Positions 26,511 through 35,020 of a stretch of 64,000 bases of DNA are shown here, piece after piece. The stretch covers positions 682,001-746,000 of the forward strand of contig NZ_CP071130.1 of assembly GCF_017220215.1 (NCBI RefSeq). Direction: 5' to 3'. The notes beneath the pieces were generated by a model. It had not been told where the DNA came from. It saw only the letters and a list, made by a program, of their open reading frames with translations, and did not search any database. The stretch is from Caballeronia sp. M1242 (GTDB taxonomy: Bacteria; Pseudomonadota; Gammaproteobacteria; Burkholderiales; Burkholderiaceae). Each line of letters starts with the position of its first letter. Positions within the stretch are counted from its first letter, which is position 1. The translations under genes were made by a program, and so were the position numbers.

Positions 26511-27009
26511 CTAGGCGGGCGCGGCCTTGCTGATTGCGGATGATGCATCGAGCCGCGCAATGAGGTCGCGTAGGCCTTCAGCGCGGGCGACAAAGATTCA
26601 ACATCTTCACAGTGACCGGGCCCGCGACGCCCGCGTTATTCTCGCGGATGTCCGATGCCGAGCGGCTCGCCAAGACGCTTGGCGTGTTGTCGAACCAAGC
26701 GAACTAGGCGGGCGGGGCTTCGCCGTCCACGCGCCTCACGTCGACCCGCGCGATCAACATGCCCAGCCGCTCCGAGCTTGGCGCTTCCCCGTCAGCGCGC
26801 GAGGCAAGCTAGGCGGGCGCCGCTTCCGCTGCCTGCTGATCGCGCGTCGAGCCGCGCGATCAGTTCGCCGAGCGCCTCGGAGCACGGTGCTTTAACCTTC
26901 GCGCGCGCAGCGAAGGTCGACGTCTTCACCGCAACGCGGCCCGCTGTTATAGCGGAGGTCGGATGCCGAGCGGCAGGCGCAGATGCTCAGGGTGTTGTCG
27001 AATAAGAAG
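26511..27009. repeat. Decayed tandem copies of the aminotransferase / sirtuin 3'-end junction
   Basis: No intact gene in 499 nt. Sirtuin-tail copies start at the word CTAGGCGGGC at 26511, 26704 and 26809; the genuine sirtuin stop is at 27010. Aminotransferase-tail copies lie at about 26599-26706, 26796-26811 (fragment) and 26919-27013, with words such as ATCTTCAC, CTCGCGGATGTC, GATGCCGAGCGG and GGTGTTGTCG. Spacings are 193, 105 and 201 nt. Two aminotransferase copies share a deletion and the change to GTTAT, which suggests that one copy was made from another. Confidence 0.85.
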
Positions 27010-27855
27010 CTAGGCGGGCGCGGCTTCGCTGCCTGCGGATCGCGCATCGAGCCGCGCGATCAGTTCGCCCAGCGCCTCGGAGCACGGTGCTTCCACCTTC
27101 AGCGCGAGCAGCGCATCGGCGCGCGTCTTGCCGATGTTGATCGCCGCGATCGGCTTGCCGCTTTTCGCGGCCCACTCGCAGAAGCGGTAGCCGGAATACA
27201 CCATCAAGGACGAGCCGATCACGAGCATCGCGTCCGCGCCGTCGAGCGCGCTCGCCGCGTCCTGCACGATCTCGCGCGGCACGCCTTCGCCGAAGAAGAC
27301 CACGTCCGGCTTCAATAGCCCGCCGCAACGCGTGCAGCCGGGCACGTCGAAGGCGCTGAAGTCCAGGTCTTCGATCAGCGCGTCGCCGTCCGGCACGGCG
27401 GGCGCCGTGTAGCCCACGAAGTCGGGATTCGCCGCTTCCAGCAGGCGTTGCACGTCGGCGCGCTCGTGCCGCGCGCCGCAGTCCATGCAGCGCACGCGGC
27501 CGATGTTCCCGTGCAGTTCGATCACGTCCGGATTTCCGGCGCGCGTGTGCAGGCCATCGACGTTCTGCGTCACCAGCCGATGCACGCGCGAGCGCGCCGC
27601 GAGCGCCCGCACCGCGTGATGCGCCGCGTTGGGCCGAGCGCTCGCCACCACCGGCCAGCCGATCAGGCTGCGCGCCCAGTAGCGCCGCCGCGCGTAATCG
27701 GAGCCGAGAAAGTCTTTGAGGAGAATCGGCGCGCGGCCGGTGCGCTGGCCTTCGCGATCGCGATAACAGGGAATGCCGGACTCGGTGCTGATGCCCGCGC
27801 CGGAAAGTACGAAGAGCCGCGGATGCCGCTCGACAAAGTCATGAAGTGAAAGCAC
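27010..27855 (-). CDS. SIR2-family NAD-dependent protein deacylase (sirtuin)
   Basis: 281 residues from GTG 27855, with GAGGA 7 nt upstream. Sirtuin motifs are complete: FVLSGAGISTESGIP (NAD site), VTQNVDGLHTRAG, the catalytic His in VIELHGN, two zinc Cys pairs (CMDCGA and CTRCGG), LKPDVVFFGE and GSSLMVYSGY. The catalytic role is NAD-dependent removal of acyl groups from protein lysines in the cytoplasm. The TAG stop is part of a CTAG palindrome that recurs in the neighbouring repeat block. The divergent zinc dehydrogenase starts 180 nt away. Confidence 0.93.
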   Translation of the reverse strand: MLSLHDFVERHPRLFVLSGAGISTESGIPCYRDREGQRTGRAPILLKDFLGSDYARRRYWARSLIGWPVVASARPNAAHHAVRALAARSRVHRLVTQNVDGLHTRAGNPDVIELHGNIGRVRCMDCGARHERADVQRLLEAANPDFVGYTAPAVPDGDALIEDLDFSAFDVPGCTRCGGLLKPDVVFFGEGVPREIVQDAASALDGADAMLVIGSSLMVYSGYRFCEWAAKSGKPIAAINIGKTRADALLALKVEAPCSEALGELIARLDARSAGSEAAPA

Positions 27856-28035
27856 GTGCCGTCCTCGAGGCGCAAAAAACGCGCGGTAGTTGCCGGTGCG
27901 GTATCTTGAATATAAGGCGAAATGCCCACCGATGCACCGGCCTTACCACTTCGTCGATTTCGGAATTGGCTTGACCAAAGCGCGGCGCGCCGATAGATTG
28001 ATGCGCTGCCCCACCTCATTCGAACGAGAGACACG

Positions 28036-29046
28036 ATGCTGACCGTCATCTGCGAAACCCCCGGCACCCTCAAGGCCGAAGAACGCGCGAAGCCGCAGCG
28101 CGCCGAGAACGAAGTGCTGCTGCGCGTGAAGCGCGTCGGCGTGTGCGGCACGGACCTGCACATCTTCACCGGGAACCAGCCGTATCTGTCGTATCCGCGC
28201 GTGATGGGCCACGAGTTGTCCGGCGTGATCGAGGAAGCCGACGCCGCGAGCGGCTTGAAAGCGGGCGATACGGTCTATGTGATGCCGTATCTGTCGTGCG
28301 GCAAGTGCATTGCCTGCCGTCAGGGCAAGACGAACTGCTGCGTCAACATTCAGGTGCTCGGCGTGCATCGCGACGGCGCGTTCACGGAATATCTGAATCT
28401 GCCCGCGCAATTCGTCCACAAGGCCGAAGGCGTCACGCTCGATCAGGCGGCGATGGTCGAATTTCTCGCGATCGGCGCGCATGCCGTGCGCCGCGCCGAC
28501 GTGCAGCCGGGCCAGCGCGTGCTGGTGGTCGGCACGGGACCGATCGGCATGGCGGCGATCACGTTCTCGCGCCTGCGCGGCGCGAACGTCACCGCGCTGG
28601 ATACGCGCGAAGACCGCCTCGCGTTCTGCAAGCGCGAACTCAAGGTGAACGCCACCGTGCAGATCGGCGAGCGCGACAAGGAGGAGTTGTCGCAACTGAC
28701 GAACGGCGAGTTCTTCGACGTGGTGTTCGACGCGACCGGCAATTCGCGCGCGATGGAGCGCGGCTTCGAGTTCATCGCGCATGGCGGCAAGTACGTGCTC
28801 GTGTCGATCGTGCCGGACCGCATCTCCTTCGCCGATCCCGAGTTCCACAAGCGCGAGGCGACGCTGCTCGCGAGCCGCAATGCGACGCCCGAGGACTTCG
28901 AGACGGTGCTCGCCGCGATGCGCCGCGGCGACGTGCCGACGGATGCGCTCAACACGCATCGCATGGCGCTCAATGATGTGCCCGCGCAGTTTTCGTCGTT
29001 GCTTGACCCGAAGGCGGGCGTCGTGAAGGCGATTGTGGAGTGTTGA
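28036..29046 (+). CDS. Zinc-binding alcohol dehydrogenase family protein
   Basis: 336 residues of the zinc-containing medium-chain dehydrogenase family. Catalytic zinc ligands are in GVCGTDLHIF and VMGHELSG. The structural zinc site is the four-cysteine lobe CGKCIACRQGKTNC. The Rossmann motif is VVGTGPIGMAA, with an acidic residue after strand 2 (LDTRED), which suggests NAD preference. It most resembles sugar-acid or polyol dehydrogenases such as the L-galactonate 5-dehydrogenase branch; the substrate is not proven. No pathway genes are adjacent. Confidence 0.88.
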   Translation: MLTVICETPGTLKAEERAKPQRAENEVLLRVKRVGVCGTDLHIFTGNQPYLSYPRVMGHELSGVIEEADAASGLKAGDTVYVMPYLSCGKCIACRQGKTNCCVNIQVLGVHRDGAFTEYLNLPAQFVHKAEGVTLDQAAMVEFLAIGAHAVRRADVQPGQRVLVVGTGPIGMAAITFSRLRGANVTALDTREDRLAFCKRELKVNATVQIGERDKEELSQLTNGEFFDVVFDATGNSRAMERGFEFIAHGGKYVLVSIVPDRISFADPEFHKREATLLASRNATPEDFETVLAAMRRGDVPTDALNTHRMALNDVPAQFSSLLDPKAGVVKAIVEC

Positions 29047-29184
29047 GGCGCTGATCTGTTCGGCTGCGCGTAGCGCGGCTGGCATTGGGGGTGGCACATC
29101 GATCTTGAAGAATTGCCCGCTACTGAGGCCGCGCCGTTTGCGCTGAAGCGGACGACGCGAACCCGATCGTGGACTGCCTCGCTG
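29047..29184. repeat. Probable decayed copy of the alcohol dehydrogenase / GFA 3'-end junction
   Basis: Directly after the dehydrogenase stop, CGGCTGCGCGTAGCGCG resembles the genuine GFA tail CGGCTGCGCACATAACGCG. Further on, CTACTGAGGCCG resembles CTATTGAGGCCG at the GFA end. GAAGCGGACGACGCG followed by CGATCGTGGACTG resembles the dehydrogenase tail (GAAGGCGGGCGTCGTG, CGATTGTGGAGTG). This is the same layout as the two larger junction arrays, but shorter and more diverged. Confidence 0.5.
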
Positions 29185-29586
29185 CTATTGAGGCCGGCTG
29201 CGCACATAACGCGCCCTGCCTTGAGCGTCGTGCCACGGCTCGGCGGTATCGCGCCAGATCTCATACTCGGGCGGATACAGCCCGATCTCATCGAAGATGC
29301 CGGTCGGCACTTCGATCTCCGGCACGCCATCGAACGCGAGATAGACCGGCGAACCGCACGTCGGACAGTGATGGCGGCGGCCCGTCGCGGAGCTTTGCCA
29401 CGCGATGGTATCGCCGGACACCTCCACCGCGTCGCGCGCGAAAATCGCGTACACGCCGAACGGCGCGCCGTGGATGCGGCGGCACGTCATGCAGTGACAG
29501 AGATTGACCTCGTTCGGCTCCGCGAACACGCGCACCCGAACCGCGCCACAGGCGCAATGTCCTTCGTGAATGAAATGGCGGCTCAT
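29185..29586 (-). CDS. GFA-family (formaldehyde-activating enzyme-like) zinc protein
   Basis: 133 residues from ATG 29586 (MSRHFIHEGHC), behind GGGAG. The zinc-binding pattern of the GFA/CENP-V fold is complete: HCACGAVRV, LCHCMTCRR and HCPTCGSP. The family includes glutathione-dependent formaldehyde-activating enzyme, but most members have no proven activity. A cytoplasmic single-domain protein. Confidence 0.9.
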   Translation of the reverse strand: MSRHFIHEGHCACGAVRVRVFAEPNEVNLCHCMTCRRIHGAPFGVYAIFARDAVEVSGDTIAWQSSATGRRHHCPTCGSPVYLAFDGVPEIEVPTGIFDEIGLYPPEYEIWRDTAEPWHDAQGRARYVRSRPQ

Positions 29587-29651
29587 GCATCGCTCCCGGC
29601 GTTGCCTGCTTCGCCGCAATCTCGCGACGAAGCACGAGCGCGCTCAGGCGC

Positions 29652-30230
29652 TCATCGCACGAAGTATCCGCGGTTTTGCATGCACTCGCCGTACGCGCGC
29701 CAGTAGCGGACCATCGGCGGCTCGGGCGGCGGAAGCGGCGGCATCTTCATGTCGCCGCTATAGAGCGCATCCGATGCGCCGCTCGCCATGCCCGGCATCG
29801 CTGGCATGCCTGCCATGCCCGTGCCTGCGGTGCCGGACGCCGCAATCGCCGCCGACGCGCCGCGCGGCGCCGATGCGCCCGCGACGACCGCCGCCGATGC
29901 CCCCGACGCCGCCACGGCGGCCGATGCCCCCGAAGCCGGCGACGCAGCCGATGCCGCGAGCGCACCCGATGCGGTCGGCGGCAGCGGCGGTTCGACGGCA
30001 CGCGGCGGGCTTATCGTGCGCGTGTCGGCTGTGCTCTGTTTCGGCGCGGCCTGCGACTCGCGCGCCATGTTGACCTTCGTCGTCTGATTGGCGTACGCAT
30101 AGCAGGCGGCGTTGTCCACGGCCTGTTGTCCGGCGCTCTGGCTGCGGCCGGGCAAGGTCATCGGCTGCTGCGCGAGAGCGGCGCAAGAGCCGGCGAGCAA
30201 GGCGATTCCCGCGAGATGTGAAGGTTTCAT
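29652..30230 (-). CDS. Hypothetical exported protein with Ala/Ser/Gly-rich repeats
   Basis: 192 residues from ATG 30230 with a Sec signal (MKPSHLAGIALLAGSCAALA). After a short conserved-looking part (QAVDNAACYAYANQTTKVNM) there is a low-complexity stretch of about 70 residues built from ASGASAA and related units. The end (YSGDMKMPPLPPPEPPMVRYWRAYGECMQNRGYFVR, quoted here only by its landmarks PPLPPPEPP and YGECMQNRGYFVR) has two cysteines spaced for a disulfide. I do not recognise the family. The repeat is not a Gly-X-Y collagen pattern. An exported, disordered envelope protein is the best guess. Confidence 0.65.
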   Translation of the reverse strand: MKPSHLAGIALLAGSCAALAQQPMTLPGRSQSAGQQAVDNAACYAYANQTTKVNMARESQAAPKQSTADTRTISPPRAVEPPLPPTASGALAASAASPASGASAAVAASGASAAVVAGASAPRGASAAIAASGTAGTGMAGMPAMPGMASGASDALYSGDMKMPPLPPPEPPMVRYWRAYGECMQNRGYFVR

Positions 30231-30414
30231 TGACTGCGTTCCCCGATGCGGTGTTTTTAGTCGTTGCAGTTCGCTCGCCACCGCGTCGCTCGCGCGTATG
30301 GCCGCGAGTCTGCGCCGGGCCTGCTGTCAAGGATACCGCGCTCACGCACCGCGCCACGCCAGAAACACCGGTATCTTCCGCCAAAATCCGCATCCGGCGC
30401 GCCCCGCCGCCGCG

Positions 30415-31044
30415 TCAGAACTTCATGCCGACGCCCACGCCGAGCACCCACGGATCGATCTTGAGCGACCCCAGATCCGCCCCGCCCGCCGACGCGCTGG
30501 TGCGCATCCAGATCTTCTTCACGTCCGCGTTGATGAAGACGTTCTTTGCGACGTCGACATCCACGCCCGCCTGCAACGCCGGGCCGAAGCTGCTTCGCTT
30601 GATGGACACGGGCGTATCGCCGGCTTCGAGCTTGTCGTTGTAGAAGTACGTGTAGTTCAGTCCCGCGCCGACGTACGGCCGCACATGGCCCTGATGATTG
30701 AAGTGATATTGCAGCAGAACGGTCGGCGGCAGCACGCCCACGCCACCCAGTCCGCCGATGTTCGATGTCACCTGATGCCGCGACGTCGCGAGAATCAGTT
30801 CGACGCCGATCTGATCGCGGATCATGTACGTGAAGTCGAGCTCCGGCACGATCGCATTGTTCACATCGACGCCCAGCGAGCCGAGCGTGCCGCCCGCCGA
30901 CACCTGCGGCTGTATGCTGATCGCCCGCAAGCGCACCAGCACGTCGCCCGCGTGAATGCCGGTCATCGTTTCATCACCGGCATGTGCCGTCCCTGCAAAG
31001 AAAGCCGCGCTTGCCAGCAGCATCGCCCGAAGTTTCGTTCTCAT
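30415..31044 (-). CDS. OmpW-family outer membrane protein
   Basis: 209 residues from ATG 31044 (MRTKLRAMLL), which has GGGA at 9 nt; an ATG 9 nt further upstream is possible. The Sec signal ends TAHA. The body is an eight-strand OmpW-type barrel: HAGDVLVRLRAISIQP at the N-terminus, YMIRDQIGVELILAT, LPPTVLLQYHFN, VRPYVGAGLNYTYFY and a terminal aromatic residue (GVGVGMKF). OmpW proteins are thought to pass small hydrophobic compounds. Confidence 0.92.
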   Translation of the reverse strand: MRTKLRAMLLASAAFFAGTAHAGDETMTGIHAGDVLVRLRAISIQPQVSAGGTLGSLGVDVNNAIVPELDFTYMIRDQIGVELILATSRHQVTSNIGGLGGVGVLPPTVLLQYHFNHQGHVRPYVGAGLNYTYFYNDKLEAGDTPVSIKRSSFGPALQAGVDVDVAKNVFINADVKKIWMRTSASAGGADLGSLKIDPWVLGVGVGMKF

Positions 31045-31227
31045 CTTTCGCATTCCCGGTTGAAAGCTCGATTGTCCCGGCGAGCGGCGAGCGTCTACTT
31101 GACGGCGAACAACGGAATTCAGCGTGTGCTTATCCCGCGACGCGACACCTTGCGCATCGACAAGGAAAACGGCCGGGTCCGCTGCTTGCTTTTACAGAAG
31201 CAAAGGACAGAACATTGGGAGAACGAG

Positions 31228-31572
31228 ATGAGACCCACTTTTGGAGCAGCGGCTCGACTGGCGGCGATGCTGGCGGGTGCCACATTCGCAATGGCGGCGA
31301 ACGCGCAAAATCCGACGTCGAGGCCGGAAGGCCATCCGAGCGGTCAGCAGACCACGCAGCCGAACCAGACGAAGCCGAGCCGGCTCGACAACGACAGCAC
31401 GCCCGCGTATCAGGAACAGAACGTCACGCCGCCGGCCGTCGCGGCCGAGCACGCAAGCGGCGTGCTGAGAACGCAGCCGGGCAAGACGTCGGCGGGAAAA
31501 GCGCCGCCGCCGAAGCGCCCAAACGGCCTCGGCTTCGATACCGACGCGGGCAGCATGGGAAAGAAGCCTTGA
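31228..31572 (+). CDS. Hypothetical small exported protein, Pro/Gln/Thr-rich
   Basis: 114 residues from ATG 31228, with GGGAG 7 nt upstream. A signal peptide (MRPTFGAAARLAAMLAGATF, cleaved at ANA) precedes a polar disordered region (GQQTTQPNQTKPSR, PPPKRPNGLGF). No cysteines and no recognised domain. The stop is 24 nt from the convergent repeat-containing gene. Confidence 0.6.
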   Translation: MRPTFGAAARLAAMLAGATFAMAANAQNPTSRPEGHPSGQQTTQPNQTKPSRLDNDSTPAYQEQNVTPPAVAAEHASGVLRTQPGKTSAGKAPPPKRPNGLGFDTDAGSMGKKP

Positions 31573-31596
31573 TCGTTTAAAGGACGCGAGCCGCGT

Positions 31597-32175
31597 TCAC
31601 GTCGTCTTGTTCGGCCAGGGCCACGTGAGATAGCGAGACGGCTTTTGGGTCTCGCTCTTTTGCTTCGGCGCGTCCTCGCTCTTCTGCTTCGGCGCGTCCT
31701 CGCTCTTTGGCTCCGGCGCGTCCTCGCTCTTTGGCTTCGGCGCGTCCTCGCGGGCTGCATGCGCGGGCGCCGCGCTTTCGGCGATCTCGGGCAAGTCCTC
31801 GCCGAACCACGGCACTTCGCCGCGCCTCTCCTCCACATACGCGCGCCAGCCGGTCGGGTTGTCCTCGAAGAGATCGTGCTTCACGGTGTTCGCGAGCATC
31901 GGACGATTCAGCGATTCGTCGAGCAGCGCCTTCGGCCACACGAAGAATGCGCCCGATGCGCGCCGGATGAACTCGCGCGGCGTCATGCGCGCATCGACGA
32001 AACCGAGCAGCGTGAAGCCCGCGAGCGCGTCGTTGCCGCGCACCGCGTCGCCGATGCTCGCGTACTCGTCGGCGCATTGGCTCAGGCAAAACACCGTCTC
32101 CAGCACATCGCCGAGATGCAGCAGCAAGGCGCGTCGTTCGTAGGGTTCCTGTATCGGGGCCGCTTGGTTCGTCAT
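31597..32175 (-). CDS. Hypothetical soluble protein with four SEDAPK-type tandem repeats
   Basis: 192 residues from ATG 32175 (MTNQAAPIQEPY). The N-terminal 125 residues look folded (LLLHLGDVLETVFCLSQCAD, LAGFTLLGFVDARMTPREF). They are followed by a charged linker of 8-residue repeats (SEDAPKPK, SEDAPEPK, SEDAPKQK, SEDAPKQK) and a C-terminal tag-like RYLTWPWPNKTT. No signal peptide. The 24-bp DNA repeat at about 31651-31750 is prone to slippage. Family not recognised. Confidence 0.68.
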   Translation of the reverse strand: MTNQAAPIQEPYERRALLLHLGDVLETVFCLSQCADEYASIGDAVRGNDALAGFTLLGFVDARMTPREFIRRASGAFFVWPKALLDESLNRPMLANTVKHDLFEDNPTGWRAYVEERRGEVPWFGEDLPEIAESAAPAHAAREDAPKPKSEDAPEPKSEDAPKQKSEDAPKQKSETQKPSRYLTWPWPNKTT

Positions 32176-32288
32176 GCGCGCTTTCCTTCCGGTAGGAGAT
32201 GAGATGCGGACGGCGCGCATCGCATGACACACGCCGCGTTCACCCCGATTCTAGCGAACCTCGCGTTGGATTCCGACTCGCGCGTGCA

Positions 32289-33002
32289 TTAGCGGCAGAT
32301 GCGATACGGGCCCATGTCGACGTGAAAGTGCGTCCTGTGCAGCGCGTTGTAGTCGGGCCCCAGCGTGGTGTCGAACGAACGGCACGCGCCGTCGTGAATG
32401 CGGCGCAGAAACACGGCGTCCGGCGACGCTGCGTCGTCGTCCCAGCGCGCGAGCGTGATGCGCCGACCGTTTGCGAGCACGAAGCCGGTCAGGTCGATGG
32501 CGTTCGCGCTCGCATGCTGACTCAGCCCCGCGTCCTTCTGATGATTCACGTTGCGGCACGCGTAGCTGCCGACATGCTCGATGCGCGTCACGCGCTCGCC
32601 GAACACGTCGATGGCGGCACGCTGGAGATACTGATGCTCGAAGAACGCGATGCCGAGCGCGAGCGGACAGGTCGCGAGAAACGGCGCGCTGAAGCGCACG
32701 TCGCCCGATTGCGTGACGCGCACGACGTTCGTCAGTTCGCAGCCGCCCGGCCCGGACGTGTCCGCGATCGGCCGATACTGAAGGCCCGATTGCGCGAGCG
32801 CGGCATCGCAGAGTTGCGGGTCGTGGGTCGTGCGCCAAAGCTTGAATTCGGTCAGCGGGCCGGGCGGCGCGCGCACGTCGAGCGGCGCGAACGGATCATA
32901 GCGTTCCGGCACGGCGATGCGTCGCGTGTACACGCCATACGCCAGCGCCAGCGCCGCGACGAACGCGAGCAGCAACAGCCAGCGGATGATTCGCCCGATC
33001 AC
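32289..33002 (-). CDS. Extensin-like C-terminal domain protein
   Basis: 237 residues. An N-terminal membrane anchor (IIRWLLLLAFVAALALAYGV) places the rest in the periplasm. The extensin-like domain shows paired cysteines (LCDAAL, GCELTN, YACRN, GACRSF) and the metal-site-like motifs SQHASANAIDLTGF and THFHVDMGPYRICR. It resembles D-Ala-D-Ala carboxypeptidase/LAS-type folds, so a cell-wall role is possible but not shown. It starts 30 nt after the end of the flavoprotein gene. Confidence 0.85.
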   Translation of the reverse strand: MIGRIIRWLLLLAFVAALALAYGVYTRRIAVPERYDPFAPLDVRAPPGPLTEFKLWRTTHDPQLCDAALAQSGLQYRPIADTSGPGGCELTNVVRVTQSGDVRFSAPFLATCPLALGIAFFEHQYLQRAAIDVFGERVTRIEHVGSYACRNVNHQKDAGLSQHASANAIDLTGFVLANGRRITLARWDDDAASPDAVFLRRIHDGACRSFDTTLGPDYNALHRTHFHVDMGPYRICR

Positions 33003-33032
33003 CCTGCTCTCCGCGTTCCGGCGCGCTTGCCG

Positions 33033-34094
33033 TCAGCCCGCGGGATGCGAGGCGTCCGTTGCACTGGCCTGCACGCGCTCGGCGAGCTTCGCGTCGTAGC
33101 TCGAATGGATGTGCGTGCGCTTCTTGTCCGGATACGCGTATGAATATGCCTTTCGTAAAGCGAGCGACGCTTCGTGGAAGCCAGAGAGAATGAGCTTCTG
33201 CTTGTTCGGATAGTTCGCGATATCGCCGACCGCGAAAATGCCCGGCCGCGACGATTCGTAGTTCGACGTATCGACTTCGATGCGCCCGCCGCGCACGTCG
33301 AGATTCCAGCCGGCGATCGGCCCGAGATCCGCAACGAGTCCATACAGCACGATGAGCTTGTCCGCCGCGATATCCGTCGTGCCTTCCACATGCTTGATGC
33401 GCACGCCGCGCAGCGCGCCATTGGGCGCATCGAGCGAATCGATCGTGCCGACGACGAAGCTCATCTCGCCCGCCTCGACCTTCGCCTTCATCGCCGCGAC
33501 GGAGGCCGCCGCCGCCGAGAAGCCGTTGCGCCGATGCACGAGCGTCAATTTGCGGGCGACGCCCGCGAGCGCGTTCGCCCAATCCAGCGCCGAATCGCCG
33601 CCGCCCGCGATCACGACCTCTCGGTCCTGAAAATCCGCGATACGCGCGACGCTATAGAGCACGTCGCGTCCTTCGAGCGCCGCCGCTTCCGGCAATTGCA
33701 AACGCTGCGGCACGAACGCGCCGTTGCCCGCCGCGATCAAGATGGCGGCGACATCGAAAGTCATGCCTTGTTCGGTGCGCACCGTCCAGCGTTGATCGTC
33801 ACGCTGCTCGACGGCCTGCACGCGCTGGTCGAGATGAATCGGCACGTCGAACGGACGGATCTGCGTGAGGAGCCGGTCGACCAGTTCCCGCGCGGTGCAC
33901 GAGGGAATGGCGGGAATGTCGTAGATCGGCTTGTCGGGATACAGCTCGATACATTGGCCGCCGATGCGCCCGAGCGCATCCACGATATGACACGAGAGCC
34001 CGAGGACGCCCGCCTCGAACGCGGCGAACAGGCCCACGGGACCGGCGCCGATGATCAATACATCCGTCTGAATGGTGCTGCTCGATGCGTTCAT
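33033..34094 (-). CDS. Thioredoxin reductase-like ferredoxin-NADP+ reductase
   Basis: 353 residues from ATG 34094 (MNASSSTIQTDVLIIGAGP). The open frame extends upstream, but that part is the shadow of the cytochrome gene. FAD site: VLIIGAGPVGLFAAFEAG. NADP site: EVVIAGGGDSALDWA. The C-terminal FAD motif is GIFAVGDIANYPNKQKLI. The redox CxxC of thioredoxin reductase is absent, which fits the type 2 ferredoxin/flavodoxin-NADP reductase group. It follows the ba3 oxidase operon by 122 nt and may be a separate unit. Confidence 0.9.
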   Translation of the reverse strand: MNASSSTIQTDVLIIGAGPVGLFAAFEAGVLGLSCHIVDALGRIGGQCIELYPDKPIYDIPAIPSCTARELVDRLLTQIRPFDVPIHLDQRVQAVEQRDDQRWTVRTEQGMTFDVAAILIAAGNGAFVPQRLQLPEAAALEGRDVLYSVARIADFQDREVVIAGGGDSALDWANALAGVARKLTLVHRRNGFSAAAASVAAMKAKVEAGEMSFVVGTIDSLDAPNGALRGVRIKHVEGTTDIAADKLIVLYGLVADLGPIAGWNLDVRGGRIEVDTSNYESSRPGIFAVGDIANYPNKQKLILSGFHEASLALRKAYSYAYPDKKRTHIHSSYDAKLAERVQASATDASHPAG

Positions 34095-34216
34095 GTAGTC
34101 GTCTTCCGTTGTGCCGGCTGTCCTGCGTTGCCAGCATTCAACGGTCCACGATACAGAAAGCATCCGGGCGCGGCAACGAAGCCCCTGCGCCCAGGGCGGC
34201 GATTCCGCGCTGCGGC

Positions 34217-35020
34217 CTACTGCTTGTTCAACTCGCGCGCGTAGTACGCGGACGCGGCATCGATCTCTTCCGGCGTCATGTTGCGCGCGACGTTGCGCAT
34301 GACTCCGTTGATGTCGTTCGTGCGCGTGCCTTTCGCGAACGCGATCAGTTGCGCCTTCGTGTACGCCGCCGGCAAGCCGTCGATCCACGGACTGCCCGCC
34401 TTGTTGTCGATACCGCCGTGACACGCCGCGCACGGCGCGACATTGCGCATCGGCGCGCCGTGGGAGACGATGCCCGGCGCGAGCGAATCGCTGACCTTGC
34501 GCTGCGCGGGCGGCCTCGGCAGGCTCGCATAGTAGGCGGCGAGATCGCGCATGTCCTGATCGCTCAGGTTGGCGGCCATCGGCGACATCACGGCATTGTT
34601 GCGCGCGCCCGTCTGAAAATCCATCAACTGCTTGTAGATGACCGACGCATACTGCCCCGCGAGATTCGGCGAATTCGCCTGGCTCATGCCGCGTTCGCCG
34701 TGACACATCGTGCATCGCAGGGCGAGCGTCGCGCCGCGCCCGATGGAGTTTGCGCTCGCGTGCGCGAGCATTTGCGGCGTGACTTCGACGGCGGACAGCC
34801 TGCTTGTCGGCTGGACGGTCGTGTCACCGCTGTGCCACACGCGCGGCACGCCCGCCGCGCTGCAGATGGCGTTCCATACGCCGGTGAACGAGGCATCGCG
34901 CTGCGCGGACGGCAGCCACACGAAGCCGATCAGCGCCGATACCGCCGCGACGCCGACCGTGGCGAATACGCTCGTCGCGAACCAGCGGTTGCGCAAGGTG
35001 AAGAGGCGTTCGTCACTCAT
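34217..35020 (-). CDS. Diheme cytochrome c (membrane-anchored)
   Basis: 267 residues from ATG 35020, overlapping the end of subunit I by 4 nt, which implies translational coupling. One N-terminal membrane helix (ATSVFATVGVAAVSALIGFV) is followed by two class I cytochrome c domains with heme motifs CTMCH and CAACH and likely axial Met residues (MSPMAANL, MRNVARNMTP). It probably passes electrons to the ba3-type oxidase encoded just upstream. Confidence 0.92.
   Translation of the reverse strand: MSDERLFTLRNRWFATSVFATVGVAAVSALIGFVWLPSAQRDASFTGVWNAICSAAGVPRVWHSGDTTVQPTSRLSAVEVTPQMLAHASANSIGRGATLALRCTMCHGERGMSQANSPNLAGQYASVIYKQLMDFQTGARNNAVMSPMAANLSDQDMRDLAAYYASLPRPPAQRKVSDSLAPGIVSHGAPMRNVAPCAACHGGIDNKAGSPWIDGLPAAYTKAQLIAFAKGTRTNDINGVMRNVARNMTPEEIDAASAYYARELNKQ

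Noticed and set aside
29700-30010. Collagen-like triple-helix repeat
   Set aside because: Glycine does not occur at every third residue; the pattern is Ala/Ser-rich low complexity.
34095-34715. Upstream extension of the flavoprotein frame
   Set aside because: The extension is read in a shadow frame of the cytochrome c gene. The FAD motif lies just after ATG 34094, which is the natural start.
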